The notes below the pieces were generated by a model. The model was not told the DNA's origin. It did no database searches and was given only the letters and a program-made list of their open reading frames with translations. From positions 62,001 to 126,000 of the forward strand of contig JAOWBW010001915.1 of assembly GCA_026119855.1 (NCBI GenBank): a DNA stretch of 64,000 nucleotides. Direction: 5' to 3'. Below, piece after piece: positions 11,458 through 23,011 of the stretch (position 1 is the stretch's first letter; every line of letters starts with the position of its first letter). The stretch comes from Campanula takesimana. Its lineage: Eukaryota; Streptophyta; Magnoliopsida; Asterales; Campanulaceae. The translations under genes and the position numbers were made by a program.

Positions 11458-12122
11458 TGATGAGACCGAGCATCCTTGATCAGGCCGAACCCGGTCTAGA
11501 ACCGGTACAATCGAATTTGTCCAAACCGGACCAAAATCATGAAGACCGAACCGGATAAGCCCGCAGACGAGCAAACTCGAAAGGCCCGGACTCCCCGACG
11601 ACTATGACCAAGATAGCTCTGCCTCCCGATATCCTAAGGGTCCCGTGTGGATCCCTCAACCTCCTGTCCGGAGCCCGCGGTGCCCAGCTGGCACAAACGT
11701 ACAACGGACGTTATCAATCCGTACCTGACATACCATAACGGTTGGTGGTGGAACCATGATTCCCTGACAACACGCCACCCTCCCATCCACTTTCCTGACC
11801 AGTCCAGTGAGAACCTGCCACGTATCTAGCAAGTACCAGGTAGTTGGTACCTTGAACCTGTCTCTCTCTTCTACCCATATAAATACTCCTTTCCGCCCCC
11901 ATGGGCCAGGTACGTGCTCTACCCTCATCACTCATACTAGGTCTTCGTTGATCTATCTTCTTAGGTTTTCCTCAGAGACCTTACTCTCACACCCGAGGGC
12001 CTAAGCCGGATTCCAACCCGGTCTTGGTCTTAACGGTGTTCTTGTTTGTGTTGTGATCAGGAACAGGAGACAATCGAACTGGAGTTCTATCTCCGTGACC
12101 CCAGATTCCTAGGGCGTCATCA
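11458..12122 (+). repeat. LTR of fragment C
   Basis: This 665-bp LTR starts TGATGAGACC and ends CGTCATCA, with a TATAAA box near 11878. No second copy is in the window. Several short ORFs on both strands here are not credible genes. Confidence 0.7.
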
Positions 12123-12240
12123 ATATGGAAGGGCATATTTGATCGCTGAATGAAAGATTGTAGGTTTGAAGATGATGAGGGGTTGGAGAAGAAGGTTTAA
12201 TGACTTCTTTTGATATAAATCTAACCTGGAGATTAGCCAT
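12123..12240 (-). pseudogene. BAHD acyltransferase pseudogene, N-terminal segment (copy 1)
   Basis: The minus strand from ATG 12240-12238 reads MANLQVRFISKEVIKPSS, then PTPHHLQTYNLSFSDQICPSI, a standard BAHD N-terminus with the conserved KP-S-PTP-L-LS-D pattern. It stops at the edge of fragment C. With the segments 10945-10709 and 1328-421 it makes about 420 codons, close to the family's usual 430. About 8 codons seem to be missing at the C junction, and the reading frame differs by one base across it. Confidence 0.8.
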
Positions 12241-12384
12241 TTTTGCAGTTTTTCTTTTTAATCTGAGATCTCCTTTGATTTACAATTCTTCCAATTATTC
12301 AAGTTGAAACTAATTAAGTAGGAAGGAGATAGAAGTGTTTTGTACTTTTCACGCTTCAAGGGAATCAACTTCACTGGATCTATA

Positions 12385-12978
12385 CTCCCTCCGTCTCACT
12401 CGAATTAGGACAAATTTCCATTTTGGGTGTCTCATTCGAATTAGGACAACCCAAAAATAGAAGTGTTTTATTTAATTGAACCCACATTCACACTCACAAC
12501 AACCTTCCACTCATTATTCTCTACCCCACTTTCTCTCTCCTACTTTACTTTTCATACTCACAACACCTACTCCACTAACACTTTTTCCTTAATCCCCGTG
12601 CCCAATCCAAAAATCCTAATTCAGGTGAGATAAATTGCAATTAACCCTATTTTATAATAAAAACACCTACTCCCTCCGTCCCGGACTAAGGTTCTTAGTT
12701 TGACTTTACACGGAGATTAAGAAAAAGTAAATGTTGTGAGTATGAAAAAGTAAGTAAGAGAAAGTAGGAGAGATAAAATGGGTAGGGAGTTTTTGTTGTG
12801 AGAATGACAAGTGGGTCCCATGGTCCATTTTAGGTAATAAAGCAACTAAGAACTTTAGTCTGGGACAAACCAAAAAGGAAAGTAAAAACCTTAGTCTGGG
12901 ACAAAGGGAGTATTTCATAATTTTTGAACACCAATTTTTTTTTGCTCTTATAATGGGTTATAACGGGACAGAGGGAGT
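12385..12978. mobile_element. Possible outer Stowaway-like MITE, interrupted
   Basis: The left end CTCCCTCCGTCTCACTCG and right end GGGACAGAGGGAG have Stowaway-type termini beside TATA on both sides. Only about 12 terminal bases match. The MITE at 12670-12910 sits inside it. Confidence 0.4.
12670..12910. mobile_element. Stowaway-like MITE
   Basis: The 241-bp element has ends CTCCCTCCGTCCCGGACTAAGG and CCTTAGTCTGGGACAAAGGGAG (inverted repeats with few mismatches) and a TA duplication at 12668-12669 and 12911-12912. Confidence 0.8.
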
Positions 12979-13214
12979 ATACATTTACTGAAAGTTCTTT
13001 TTTTTTTCTATAGGCTACCGCAAGTTATATGTTGCGTTAATTATTTTAATTTTTAAAACTGCTATTTTTTCATGTGTTGTGTTCAATGTTGCCGTACATG
13101 CCCGACAACACTGTAGTTTAGTGTTATCGTCGGTACTGTCCAACACGAGGATAACACTCGTGAGTTTTAACTATGCTTCCCGTAGTGATACGAGGAAGCA
13201 TAATTAAAAGGTAC

Positions 13215-13680
13215 TAGCATCTCCAATGGTAAATATCAAATTTATATTTTCATTTTCATATTAATTTTATCTCATATTTAAAATATTTCAACTAATTAAA
13301 TATTTTAAGTAATTAAATATGAATTACTTAAATAGTTATTTAATTTAAATAAAAAATAATTTTTTTATTTTGATACTATGTAAAACGTACTAATGCTTCC
13401 AATATCTTGCATCAAATTAATGGCTTCATGTTTTTTTCATAATCTTAATTTTATTTCAAGTTTATAATATTTTTCTTAAATTTTTATTTTAACAATTAAA
13501 TAAAAATATGCATAATTTAAATAATAATTAAATGGAAAGTGAATATGAATAATATAATATTTATTAACTAATCAAAATCTGACACGTGTCATCTTCTTAT
13601 TAGTTAGTTAGTTGGTTGAAAATGTTAACTCTTTGAAGTATTAAAATTTAATTATGATATCCACCATTAGAGTTGAGTTA
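13215..13680. mobile_element. Possible TIR element (MITE)
   Basis: The left end carries TCTCCAATGGTAAATATCAAAT, and the right end read in reverse carries TCTAATGGTGGATATCATAAT, an imperfect inverted repeat around an AT-rich core. The exact ends and target duplication are unclear. Confidence 0.35.
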
Positions 13681-13763
13681 CACATTTACACAGACTGATC
13701 AACTGTAAGATCCTGCATAAATATAGAGTAACTAATTTATGACCATAAGGTACTTTACTTATA

Positions 13764-13959
13764 CTCCCTCCATCCCAAAATGATCTTCTCATTTGTCATT
13801 TCTCAATGAAATTTAATAAATTGTTATTGATAAATCACTTAATGATTTATCGATTACAATTTTTAGAATTTTACTAAAATGACATCAATGTTTGGTTAAA
13901 GTTCATTTATGTTGACTATAAAAAGTCAAAATGAAATTATCTTTCCGGGATAGAGGGAG
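13764..13959. mobile_element. Stowaway-like MITE
   Basis: The 196-bp element starts CTCCCTCCATCCC and ends GGGATAGAGGGAG, flanked by TA at 13762-13763 and 13960-13961. Confidence 0.7.
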
Positions 13960-14023
13960 TATTATATTGAGTAGTATTATTTGATATTTATAATTAACTT
14001 GCTTAGAGTTTAGATACTTAATA

Positions 14024-14307
14024 CTCCCCTTTGTCTCGAAAATCTCCAAAAAATAGTCCTTTTTTTCCGTTTTTATTACAAAAAAAAATGAAAAATAAAT
14101 TAAGCTATTTTTATTTATTTAATGACAATCTAAAAAATAGTATTACTACTTATTTATAGCGGTGTATCAACAATAAGTTGTAAATTTTTATTATGATAAT
14201 TAAAAGCTGCCTAAATTATTGTTCAAAATTCATTCGTAATTATAAAAAAAAAAAAAAAAAAACTACTTCAACATAGGAACGTGGGATTTTTAAACGGAAG
14301 GAAGGAG
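14024..14307. mobile_element. Probable Stowaway-like MITE
   Basis: The 284-bp segment starts CTCCCCTTTGTC and ends GGAAGGAAGGAG between TA dinucleotides. The inverted repeat is weak and the core contains an A18 run. Confidence 0.45.
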
Positions 14308-14756
14308 TACGAAAAACATTCACTAATTTTACCAAAGATAAGAAAAAGTCACAAAAATTGTCTATTTGTAGTTTAGTAGAAGGAAAATAATAAAGTTATA
14401 AATAATAACCACAAAATTTGGTCTACAAAATTATGTATCATAATTTTGTTAGTATTTTTAAATATAATGTAGCGAGTCCACAATCAATACAACCAATAAA
14501 ATACCGCTACTTTATTTTGTATCTATTTTATTAACTACTTTAGTTCTCCTAGTATTGCCCGTAGTAGAGACTAAGATTTCATTTGGTTGCAGCGGAACAT
14601 ATTGGTCGGTGCAACCATGCCTTGTCTGACTTTGCAGTGTGGTAGTAGGCTTAAATTTTTCAATGTCTGACTTACGTTTGAGTTCATTCTTCATGCGGAT
14701 TATTATTCTCGCAAATTTATACCTCTATCGTTATCGTGTATAAGAGGTGTCGTAGT

Positions 14757-15475
14757 TGAAAGGAACGACCCGACTTGAGGAAACGGGCAGAAAGTCCGGC
14801 CTCGCACGCCCCGACCTGAGCATCACATGCTGAACGAACCCGGGTCGAACCTGGATATCATTAGCTCGTTTTGAACCGAGCTGGGAAGTCGTAGCCAAGA
14901 GGAACCGAACAAGGATTCCAAAGACCAAATCGTTCCTATTGACTGTCAGCTCGTTGGCCGAGCTGGCCACGATAACCAGGATTACTCTAAAAGGGCCCTT
15001 CATTGGTGCCCGCGGACACACCCGACTCGAGGTCGGACTTCGCGGAATGTTTGCTCGGTCATACGAGCTCGGACTTGTATCTGACCCCGCCATGATTGGA
15101 AGAATAAGAGGCCAGGCCCAATTCTCCGATGAGGCCCATTGATGACTTCTAGAAGTGTTGCCCTAATACAAACATGGTGAGTCATAGATGTGGATAACTA
15201 CAAATCCCTACGTTCAAGGAAGGAATCTAGGTGACAAGGCATGGATTCTGGGGTATATATAGCACCCTCATTCAGCTGGAGGAAGGTTAAGCTCTCTAAC
15301 CTCATTCTTTCTCTCCAGATTTCATACTCAAGCAGACTAACTCATTCTCACGCCGGAGAGCCTTCGCCGGTGAAGCCCCGGCTGAGTTAACGTTTGTTTA
15401 TCTCTTTCAGGCTAACAGGCATCCAGATATCACTCCGTGGATCCGGCTCAACTGATTGCAATATTTGCACGATCA
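14757..15475 (+). repeat. 5' LTR of Tat element A
   Basis: The LTR runs from TGAAAGGAACG to CACGATCA, 719 bp, with a TATATATA box near 15254. It is nearly identical to 58359-59077; only a small number of substitutions were noticed by eye. Confidence 0.9.
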
Positions 15476-15478
15476 GTT

Positions 15479-15497
15479 TGGTTCCATTGCCGGGAAC
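15479..15497 (+). other. Primer binding site of Tat element A
   Basis: TGGTTCCATTGCCGGGAAC lies a few bases after the LTR and has the GTTGCCGGG-type core usual in Tat elements. I do not assign the tRNA with confidence. Confidence 0.55.
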
Positions 15498-15544
15498 GTA
15501 GTCTTGTTAGACTGAGTTTTTTCGTTCTGGAGGATATTTCCATC

Positions 15545-17353
15545 ATGGTTTTGGAAAACCCAGAAACCGTTCCCGGAGTCTTCATTGCTCCCGGAGACTC
15601 AGAACCTTATCGGCCCGCTCCTTGCCCAAATCCAGAGAACCGCCGCACGACTCGCTCTCAATCCGCCTTGCTGGTGCAACAAAACCCAGGAGTTGCCGGA
15701 ATCACTACCGCAGTCACCGCCGCCCCGGTGAACGTCTTAAACCCGATTGAAGAGGTTCCCTTCACGGAGAGTCGCCCCATTCATGTCGGCGGCCAGATAG
15801 ATCGGAGACCCCCTCCGATAACTTGTGCACAACGGACGGTTGAAATCCCGCATAATGGAGCCGGAACAAGCGGTGTCAATACTGGAGCGGTGGCTGAACA
15901 TGCAGCAATGTTGAATCGGAGGTTGACATTGCTCTTACAAATCCAAGAAATTTATGATGAGCTGGCAACCTTAGGTCCGGAACATGTCACCAACCTCCCG
16001 GCGATTCCCGTTGTACCCATGGCACGGGAATATCCACCTGTCATTCCCGTTCCCAGCGGCAGTTTTCAAAGGATGAATCAGATCCCACCGACCACTGTAG
16101 GCGCGCACAATCCGAACGAGCAGGAAGAAACCTCAGGAGCAAGGAATGCGGCGCCCCGAGGGCCGAGCCTCATGGAAGAAAGAGAGCATTACAAGGAACG
16201 GCATGGAGATCAACCACCTCGATTTCCCCATACTTCTCATTTGACACACAGGAGAAACGAGGAAGAAATTTCCAGATCGGGAAATAGAGAGACCCTCGAT
16301 CCTCTGATCATGGATCTACAGAGGAGAATGCATGAGATGGAATCTAGCAGGAAAAGTACCAAGAAGATCGCTAACACGATGGCCCCGTTTGCTCGGTGGA
16401 TCTTGGAAAGCCCTCCTCAGCCTTATCTTAAGCTCCCCTCGTTGACCAAGTACACTGGGTCAGAGGACGCCCGGGACCATGTGCACACTTTTGAGGCGAT
16501 TATGGCTTTGGTCTCCCATGACGATGACGTTCTATGTAAAGCGATGGTCAGCACCTTAAATGGTCCGGCCCTAGCTTGGTTCAGAGCTCTTCCGCCTGGT
16601 AGCATCGACAGTTGGGAAAATTTGAGAAGTAAATTCATTGAAAACTTTTCAACAGCGGGCGAACACAAGAAACGACCAACCGATCTAGCGAATGTGAAGC
16701 AGGGCGAAACGGAGTCGTCTATGAGTTTTTACCAAAGATTTAGAGATCTGGCCGAACAAATTGAAGGATTGACGGATGATATGGTTATGGTATGCTTCAC
16801 TGCAGGCATGAGAGCTTCTCAATTGAAGTTTGAGTTTGAAATAAGGCCTCCGGAAACAAAGGGAGACTTATATGAGCGAGCATATCGCGTAGCTTAGGCC
16901 GAGCTAGCGGATAAGCGAACCTCGAAGGAAGGAAAGGCAAAGGCCAAAGAAGAATCAGGAAGAGGCAACGAACGCGAATCCAAGGAATCAAAAGAAAGTG
17001 AGTCAAGAAGGGGCAAGAACCGAACCAGGAGTACTGAAAGGAAGGAGACCAATGAGGAGGCTTTCACTCCGCTGAACAGATCCCACAAGGAAATCATGAA
17101 TTTGATAGAGATGTTCCCCCCTCGTCCCATGGTGGGAAACGAGGAAGGGAGAAGAGCTTCGGGAAAATGGTGCGCCTTCCACAAGGATTTTGGGCACGAG
17201 ACGGAGAACTGCCTGTCATTAAAGAGAGCCATTCAGCAGAGAGTGGATCAGGGAGAATTGGATCGTTTCATCAAGAGAGATGGTAATCGAGGTCGCGACG
17301 CCAGAGGCCATGATACCAAGGAAAATTACGAAGACCGACAACGGCAAGAGTGA
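15545..17353 (+). pseudogene. gag of Tat element A, with in-frame stops
   Basis: The first ATG past the LTR in this frame is 15545. The retrotransposon gag domain is clear around residues 270-420, with HTFEAIMALVSHDD, ALAWFRALPPGSIDSWENL and SMSFYQRFRDLAEQI. After it comes a charged linker and a CCHC-like segment, CAFHKDFGHETENC, near 17170. The frame is interrupted by TAG 16895-16897 and TGA 17351-17353 but continues in the same register through protease. The two stops fit CAG to TAG and CGA to TGA changes. Confidence 0.85.
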
Positions 17354-17920
17354 CCACCTAGGAAAAGGATTGGGGTGATCCACGATGAAGCCCTGTCGAT
17401 CACTGCCTTGAAGAATCAAATCTACAGTCTTAAAAAGGTACCCTTTGTGCCATCCTGGAACAATAAAAGGGAGGAAACCATCTCCTTCTCCCTAAACGAG
17501 CTCGCGGCCAGTAAAATAGCAAGAGAACAATCCACCATTCTGGAGGGGAGAATTGACAATTGTGAAACGAGCCGACTTCTGGTGGACACCGGAGCTGCCC
17601 GGGATATCTTGTATTATAGATGCTTCAAAGAAATGGACTTTTCTGATAGCATGCTGACCCCCTATGCAGGTCGGTTGAAAGGGTTTACAAATCATAAGGT
17701 GGATGTCAAAGGGACCGTGAGCCTCCTTGTTGAGATAGGTACTTCACCTTATAAGGTCCAGGAAACGATCACCTTCATGGTCATTGATGTGGCGAGTGAT
17801 TACCATGCTATTTTAGGGATCCCGAGCCAAGTCAAGCTTGGGATGGTGGTTTCTTTACCTCACCAGCGAGTCAAGTTTCCAACTCCGGCCGGAGTGGGTT
17901 GTCTGCGGAGCCGAGCCTAG
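17354..17920 (+). pseudogene. Aspartic protease region of Tat element A
   Basis: The active-site string LLVDTGAARDILY lies near 17578, and YHAILGIPS near 17800 matches the usual ILG-R/P motif. The frame is shared with gag, and a TAG at 17918-17920 separates it from RT. The stop may be a former CAG. Confidence 0.8.
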
Positions 17921-20136
17921 GAATTTCTGGAGTACCTGATGGAAACTAGGAAGATGAAGAGAAAGCTCGAGCAAGACTCCGTTGGAGTCGAGGTCAAAGA
18001 AAAAAGAGCGTCGGAGACAATGCTGGTCGGCGCAGTAAGCGAGATCAAAACGGATGAAGAGATTGAAAAGGAGCTGAGGATCATGAAGAGCAGCATGATC
18101 GGTCTCATAGAGAGCGAGCCCCCCACTTTAGCCGGTGAAGACGTGGAAAGAATCACAGACATAATTGTAGACACCCTTCAATTCAGAGAAGGGCCCGAGC
18201 TCAAGCCGATCGACGAGCTCGAGGAGATTCCGATCAACCCCGAGTTCCCAGAACAGGTAGTCAAGATTGGGAAGCAGATGTCCCAAGACGAACGGGCTAA
18301 CTTGATCACCCTTTTGAAAGCGAGCTTAGATGTATTCGCCTGGAGAGTTGAGGACATGAGAGGGGTTAAGGAGGAGATAGCCGTACATGAGCTCTGCCAC
18401 GACCCAAGCGTGAGGCCAATTAAACAGAAGCGCAGGATTTTTTCACTTGACAAACAAGCAGCCATCAGGGAAGAGGTGAGCAAGTTACTACGAGCCGGGA
18501 TAATTAAGGAAGCTTACTACCCATCTTGGCTAGCTAACGTTGTGATGGTCAAGAAAGCCAACGGCAAGTGGAGAATGTGCGTTGATTTTACCGACCTCAA
18601 CAAAGCTTGCCCGAAAGATTGCTTCCCGCTCCCCAGAATAGATAAACTCGTCGATTCCATAGCCGGTCACAAAACACTCAGTTTCTTGGACGCTTACTCG
18701 GGCTATCATCAAATTAAGATGGCCGAGCAGGACATCAAGAACACGGCTTTCCAAACAAGCGAAGGGACCTACTGCTTCAAAAAGATGCCGTTCGGCCTCA
18801 AAAACGCAGGGGCCACCTACCAGAGAATGGTGAATCAAGTCTTCAAAAACCAGCTCGGGCGGAACATGGAAGCATATATAGACGACATGGTCATCAAGAC
18901 AAGGGATGGAGACCACTGCACAGACCTGCGGAAAACTTTTGGCAATTTGAGAGCCAATGAGATGAAGCTCAATCCGAGCAAGTGCGTTTTTGGTGTCACA
19001 GCAGGAAAATTCCTCGGCTTTATGGTATCTCAAAGGGGCATTGAAGCAAACCCCGAAAAGATAACTGCGTTACTCACCATGAAAGAGCCGGTCTCAGTCA
19101 AGGAAGTTCAGAGGCCAAACGGACGGGTGGCAGCGTTGGGTCATTTCATAGCCAAGTCGGCGGAAAAATCATTACCGTTTTTCAAAGTTTTGCGAGGAGG
19201 AAAAGAATTTCAGTGGACTGAGGAGTGTTCCTCAGCTTTCAAGCAATTGAAAGAATATCTGAGCCGTCCCCCCTTGCTCAGCAGCCCTTCTTCGGAAGAA
19301 ACCTTGTACGTGTATCTCGCTGCCACAGACAGGGCGGTCGCTGCCGTGCTAACCAGGAATAACAATGGAATCAAGCCGGTTTTCTATACAAGTAAGGCTC
19401 TCAACGATGTAGAGTCACGGTACTTCAACGCTGAAAAGCTGGCGTATGCTCTGGTAGTGGCCGCCCGCAAATTGAGGGCTTATTTCTCAGCCCATCCTAT
19501 AGTGGTGTACACTAACGCACCCCTTAGGAAAATTCTGCACAAACCAGACAGCTCAGGAAGGCTCTTGAATTGGTCGATCGAACTTACCGAGTTCGATATC
19601 TCCTATCAACCGAGAAAAACGCTCCAGGCACAACCATTAGCAGATTTTATGGTTGAAACATGTTTAGCAGCGAACAGGAAGCTTCATCCACCAACGACCA
19701 CCGGATCGAGGATCTCAAGGGCTGGCATATGTTCACGGACGGATCGGCGTCAAAAAGCCATAGCGGGGCTGGGGTATTGTTGATCGAACCAGGAAACGGC
19801 CTCACTGTTGAAAAGGACTTGCGATTCAAGTTTCCAGCCTCTAATAAACAAGTTGAATATGAAGCTCTCATAGCCGGAATTGACTTGGCCAAATCGATGG
19901 GAGTAAAGAACTTGAAGGCTCACACGGATTCTCAACTCGTTGTTAATCAGTTGAAAGGAGAATACGAGACCGTCAACCCAGTATTGTCCCGATATAGAGA
20001 TCTCGTTGCAAAGTTGGTGGAAGGATTCGAGTCTTGGAAGATTGAGCAGATCTGTAGGAAGGATAACGCACGAGCTGATATGCTGTCAAAATTGGCTACT
20101 ATGTGTAGATACCCCGGGGAACCACGGCTTGGCTAG
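17921..20136 (+). pseudogene. RT and RNase H of Tat element A, frameshifted
   Basis: The reverse transcriptase shows the usual landmarks: WLANVVMVKKANGKWRMC, DLNKACPKDCFPLPRID, MPFGLKNAGATYQRMV and the catalytic AYIDDMVIK near 18870. A one-base shift near 19657-19664 moves the frame. RNase H continues from MFTDGSASKSHSGAG to RADMLSKLAT. Homology stops close to 20110, and element B begins at 20157. The zinc-binding and core parts of A's integrase are missing. Confidence 0.85.
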
Positions 20137-20156
20137 AGCGGTGAATTATCCTAGGA

Positions 20157-21057
20157 TGTCTAACTTGTTTTTAGAGTCGCCACCTATGTTTTGAGGAACA
20201 TAAGAAAAACCTATAGATTGTAGCCTAAGTTTGATTACGAAAATAGAGATTCTTTGTTTTGAGGTTCGGGGGTTAGATTACGAGGTGGGAAGTACCGAAA
20301 CACCCATCTCGCCCAACTAAAGTTGGTCTTGCTTGATCAAAATCTACATGAATGAAAATGTTCTTCTTCTTCTTCTTTAAGTCATAAAAAGGGGGATTTA
20401 AAATAGGATTTGGAATGTAGGAGATGACTCCTTAACCAACCTCAATGAGATGAGGTGATCATTAGAGTCATGTCCCAAAATGATTTGGGTGATTGCACGT
20501 TTGATTAAAGTAAAAAAGAGAGAGAGGAAATGAAGTAGAAAAGAAAGGAAAAGATGGACTTTTACCTACAATTTGAAGAACTTCAAATGTTGCTTAATGA
20601 GATCCTTGGAGAACCTTTAGAAAGTGATTTTTTGTCTAGTTTTCGATCCTTGAAAATGGAGGTAAAGAGAGGTTTTTATAGGTGAAAGAGGGGTGTTTTT
20701 GGTGCCAAAACTCAGTCACCAAGAAATCCTTCCCGGGCAAAATCTTGTAAATTGAGCAAGGGAGGGAATCCTGGCCAGAAATCTGTAACTGACGCCCAGA
20801 GGCGCGCGCTTCCTGCTTTGGGGTCGGGAGGCGCGCGCGCCTGGCTCCTCCTGTCGGAGACGCGCGACTCAGATAAGGAAATTTTGACAGAATGGACTGG
20901 AAAGTCAGCCCTGTCATTCAGTTTAGTCCCTGGACTTAACGAAGTCAGTCAGAAACTTAACGGAAGTGACAGAAACTAACGAGAAACACTTAAAATGGGG
21001 AGAAACACAAAATCAAATATGCAATCGGGGTGAGCGGTCCAAGGCGGGGTGTCTACA
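20157..21057 (-). repeat. 3' LTR of element B
   Basis: On the minus strand it starts TGTAGACACCCCGCC and ends GTTAGACA (901 bp). The adjacent internal bases GAGCCCCTCGGCG are its polypurine tract in complement. It contains GGCGCGCGC-rich patches near 20800-20870. Confidence 0.7.
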
Positions 21058-21239
21058 GAGCCCCTCGGCGACGTGGATTGCAATGCAAAACGCGTCGAGG
21101 AAAGTTAAAAACACCCGCCGAGGACATCACCAAGAAAATGCAAAGACTCGATGAAAGCAGGAATTTAAAATTGCGAGAGATAGTGGTGCGCTCCCTGTGT
21201 GAGCGGCTTTTGTTGATAGAGGGGGTGACATGATCCGTT

Positions 21240-23011
21240 AGGTGAACCTGCCGGCTGAATGTTTTGAATGAGGCCGTTAGTGAACCTTTTGATGAATCCG
21301 TTAGTGAATCCCTTGGATGAGTCCGTTGGTGAACCCTTGTTGACGAATCCGTTGGTGAATCCGTTTGATGAATCCGTTAGAGAAATCCCTTGGATGAGTC
21401 TGTTGGTGAACCCTTGTTGACGAATCCGTTGGTGAATCCCTTGGATGAGTCCGTTGGTGAACCCTTGTTGATGAATCCGTTGGTGAATCCGTTTGATGAA
21501 TCCGTTAGTGAATCCCTTGGATGAGTCCGTTGGTGAACTCTTGTTGACGAATCCGTTTGATGAATCCGTTAGTGAATCCCTTGGATGAGTCCGTTGGTGA
21601 ACCCTTATTGGCGAATCCGTTAGTGAATCCGTTGATGAATCCGTTAGTGAATCCCTTGGATGAGTCCGTTGGTGAACCCTTGTTGGCGAATCCGTTAGGT
21701 GAATCCGTTTGATGAACCCGTTAGTGAATCCCTTGGATGAGTCCGTTGGTGAACCCTTGTTGGCGAATCCGTTAGTGAATCCGTTTGATGAATCCGTTAG
21801 TGAATCCCTTGGATGAGTCCGTTGGTGAACCCTTGTTGGCGAATCCGTTAGTGAATCCGTTTGATGAATCCGTTAGTGAATCCCTTGGATGAGTCCGTTG
21901 GTGAACCCTTGTTGGCGAATCCGTTAGTGAATCCGTTTGATGAATCCGTTAGTGAATCCCTTGGATGAGTCCGTTGGTGAACCCTTGTTGACGAATCCGG
22001 TAGTGAATCCGTTTGATGAATCCGTTAGTGAATCCCTTGGATGAGTCCGTTGGTGAACCCCTTGGATGAGTCCGTTGGTGAACCCTTGTTGACGAATCCG
22101 TTTGTGAATCCGTTTGATGAATCCGTTAGTGAATCCCTTGGATGAGTCCGTTGGTGAACCCTTGTTGACGAATCCGTTGGTGAATCCGTTTGATGAATCC
22201 GTTAGTGAATCCGTTGGATGAGTCCGTTGGTGAACCCTTGTTGACGAATCCGTTGGTGAATCCGTTTGATGAATCCGTTAGTGAATCCCTTGGATGAGTC
22301 CGTTGGTGAACCCTTGTTGACGAATCCGTTGGTGAATGAATCCGTTAGTGAATCCCTTGGATGAGTCCGTTGTTGACGAATCCGTTGGTGAATCCGTTTG
22401 ATGAATCCGTTAGTGAATCCCTTGGATGAGTCCGTTGGTGAACCTTTGTTGACGAATCCGTTGGTGAATCCGTTTGATGAATCCGTTAGTGAATCCGTTG
22501 GATGAGTCCGTTGGTGAACCCTTGTTGACGAATCCGTTGGTGAATCCGTTTGATGAATCCGTTAGTGAATCCCTTGGATGAGTCCGTTGGTGAACCCTTG
22601 TTGACGAATCCGTTGGTGAATCCGTTTGATGAATCCGTTAGTGAATCCCTTGGATGAGTCCGTTGGTGAACCCTTGTTGACGAATCCATTGGTGAATCCG
22701 TTTGATGAATCCGTTAGTGAATCCCTTGGATGAGTCCGTTGGTGAACCTTTGTTGACGAATCCGTTGGTGAATCCGTTTGATGAATCCGTTAGTGAATCC
22801 CTTGGATGAGTCCGTTGGTGAACCTTTGTTGACGAATCCGTTGGTGAATCCGTTTGATGAATCCGTTAGTGAATCCCTTGGATGAGTCCGTTGGTGAACC
22901 CTTGTTGACGAATCCGTTAGTGAATCCGTTTGATGAATCCGTTAGTGAATCCCTTGGATGAGTTCGTTGGTGAACCCTTGTTGACGAATCCGTTAGTGAA
23001 TCCGTTGGGTG
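21240..23011. repeat. Minisatellite, about 76-bp unit, roughly 22-23 copies
   Basis: The unit is built from short subrepeats of the type GAATCCGTTNGTGAATCC, with GATGAGTCCGTTGGTGAA and CCCTTGTTGACGAATCC blocks. Two successive GGTGAACCC landmarks at 22153 and 22229 give the period. The array fills the space between B's 3' LTR and its antisense gene. ORFs within it are by-products of the repeat. Confidence 0.9.

Larger units (their letters stand above)
10946..12122 (+). mobile_element. Truncated Tat-lineage Ty3 fragment C (3' end plus LTR)
   Basis: The fragment keeps a polypurine tract (GGAGTTAGGGGCCAC just before 11458), one LTR, and about 510 bp of the internal 3' region, including a minus-strand promoter like that of element A. 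The coding part and the other LTR are absent. It sits in the BAHD copy 1 gene. The string ATATGG occurs at both borders (10941-10946 and 12123-12128). That could be a target duplication. However, the BAHD frame differs across the two sides and about 8 codons are missing, so microhomology-mediated deletion is an alternative. Confidence 0.7.
12241..14756. other. AT-rich non-coding region with MITEs
   Basis: This lies 5' of the BAHD copy 1 start, so the first few hundred bases may include its old promoter. The rest holds several Stowaway-like elements, listed separately, A/T runs and no coding sequence I can support. A 60-codon minus-strand ORF at 14512-14694 has no recognisable feature. Confidence 0.5.

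Noticed and set aside
11290..12004. Several ORFs on both strands in the GC-richer LTR of fragment C
   Set aside because: They overlap each other in opposite frames in an LTR and show no protein features.
15437..15544. Element A gag starting inside the LTR
   Set aside because: The segment up to 15475 is LTR followed by the primer site; ATG 15545 is the first start beyond them.
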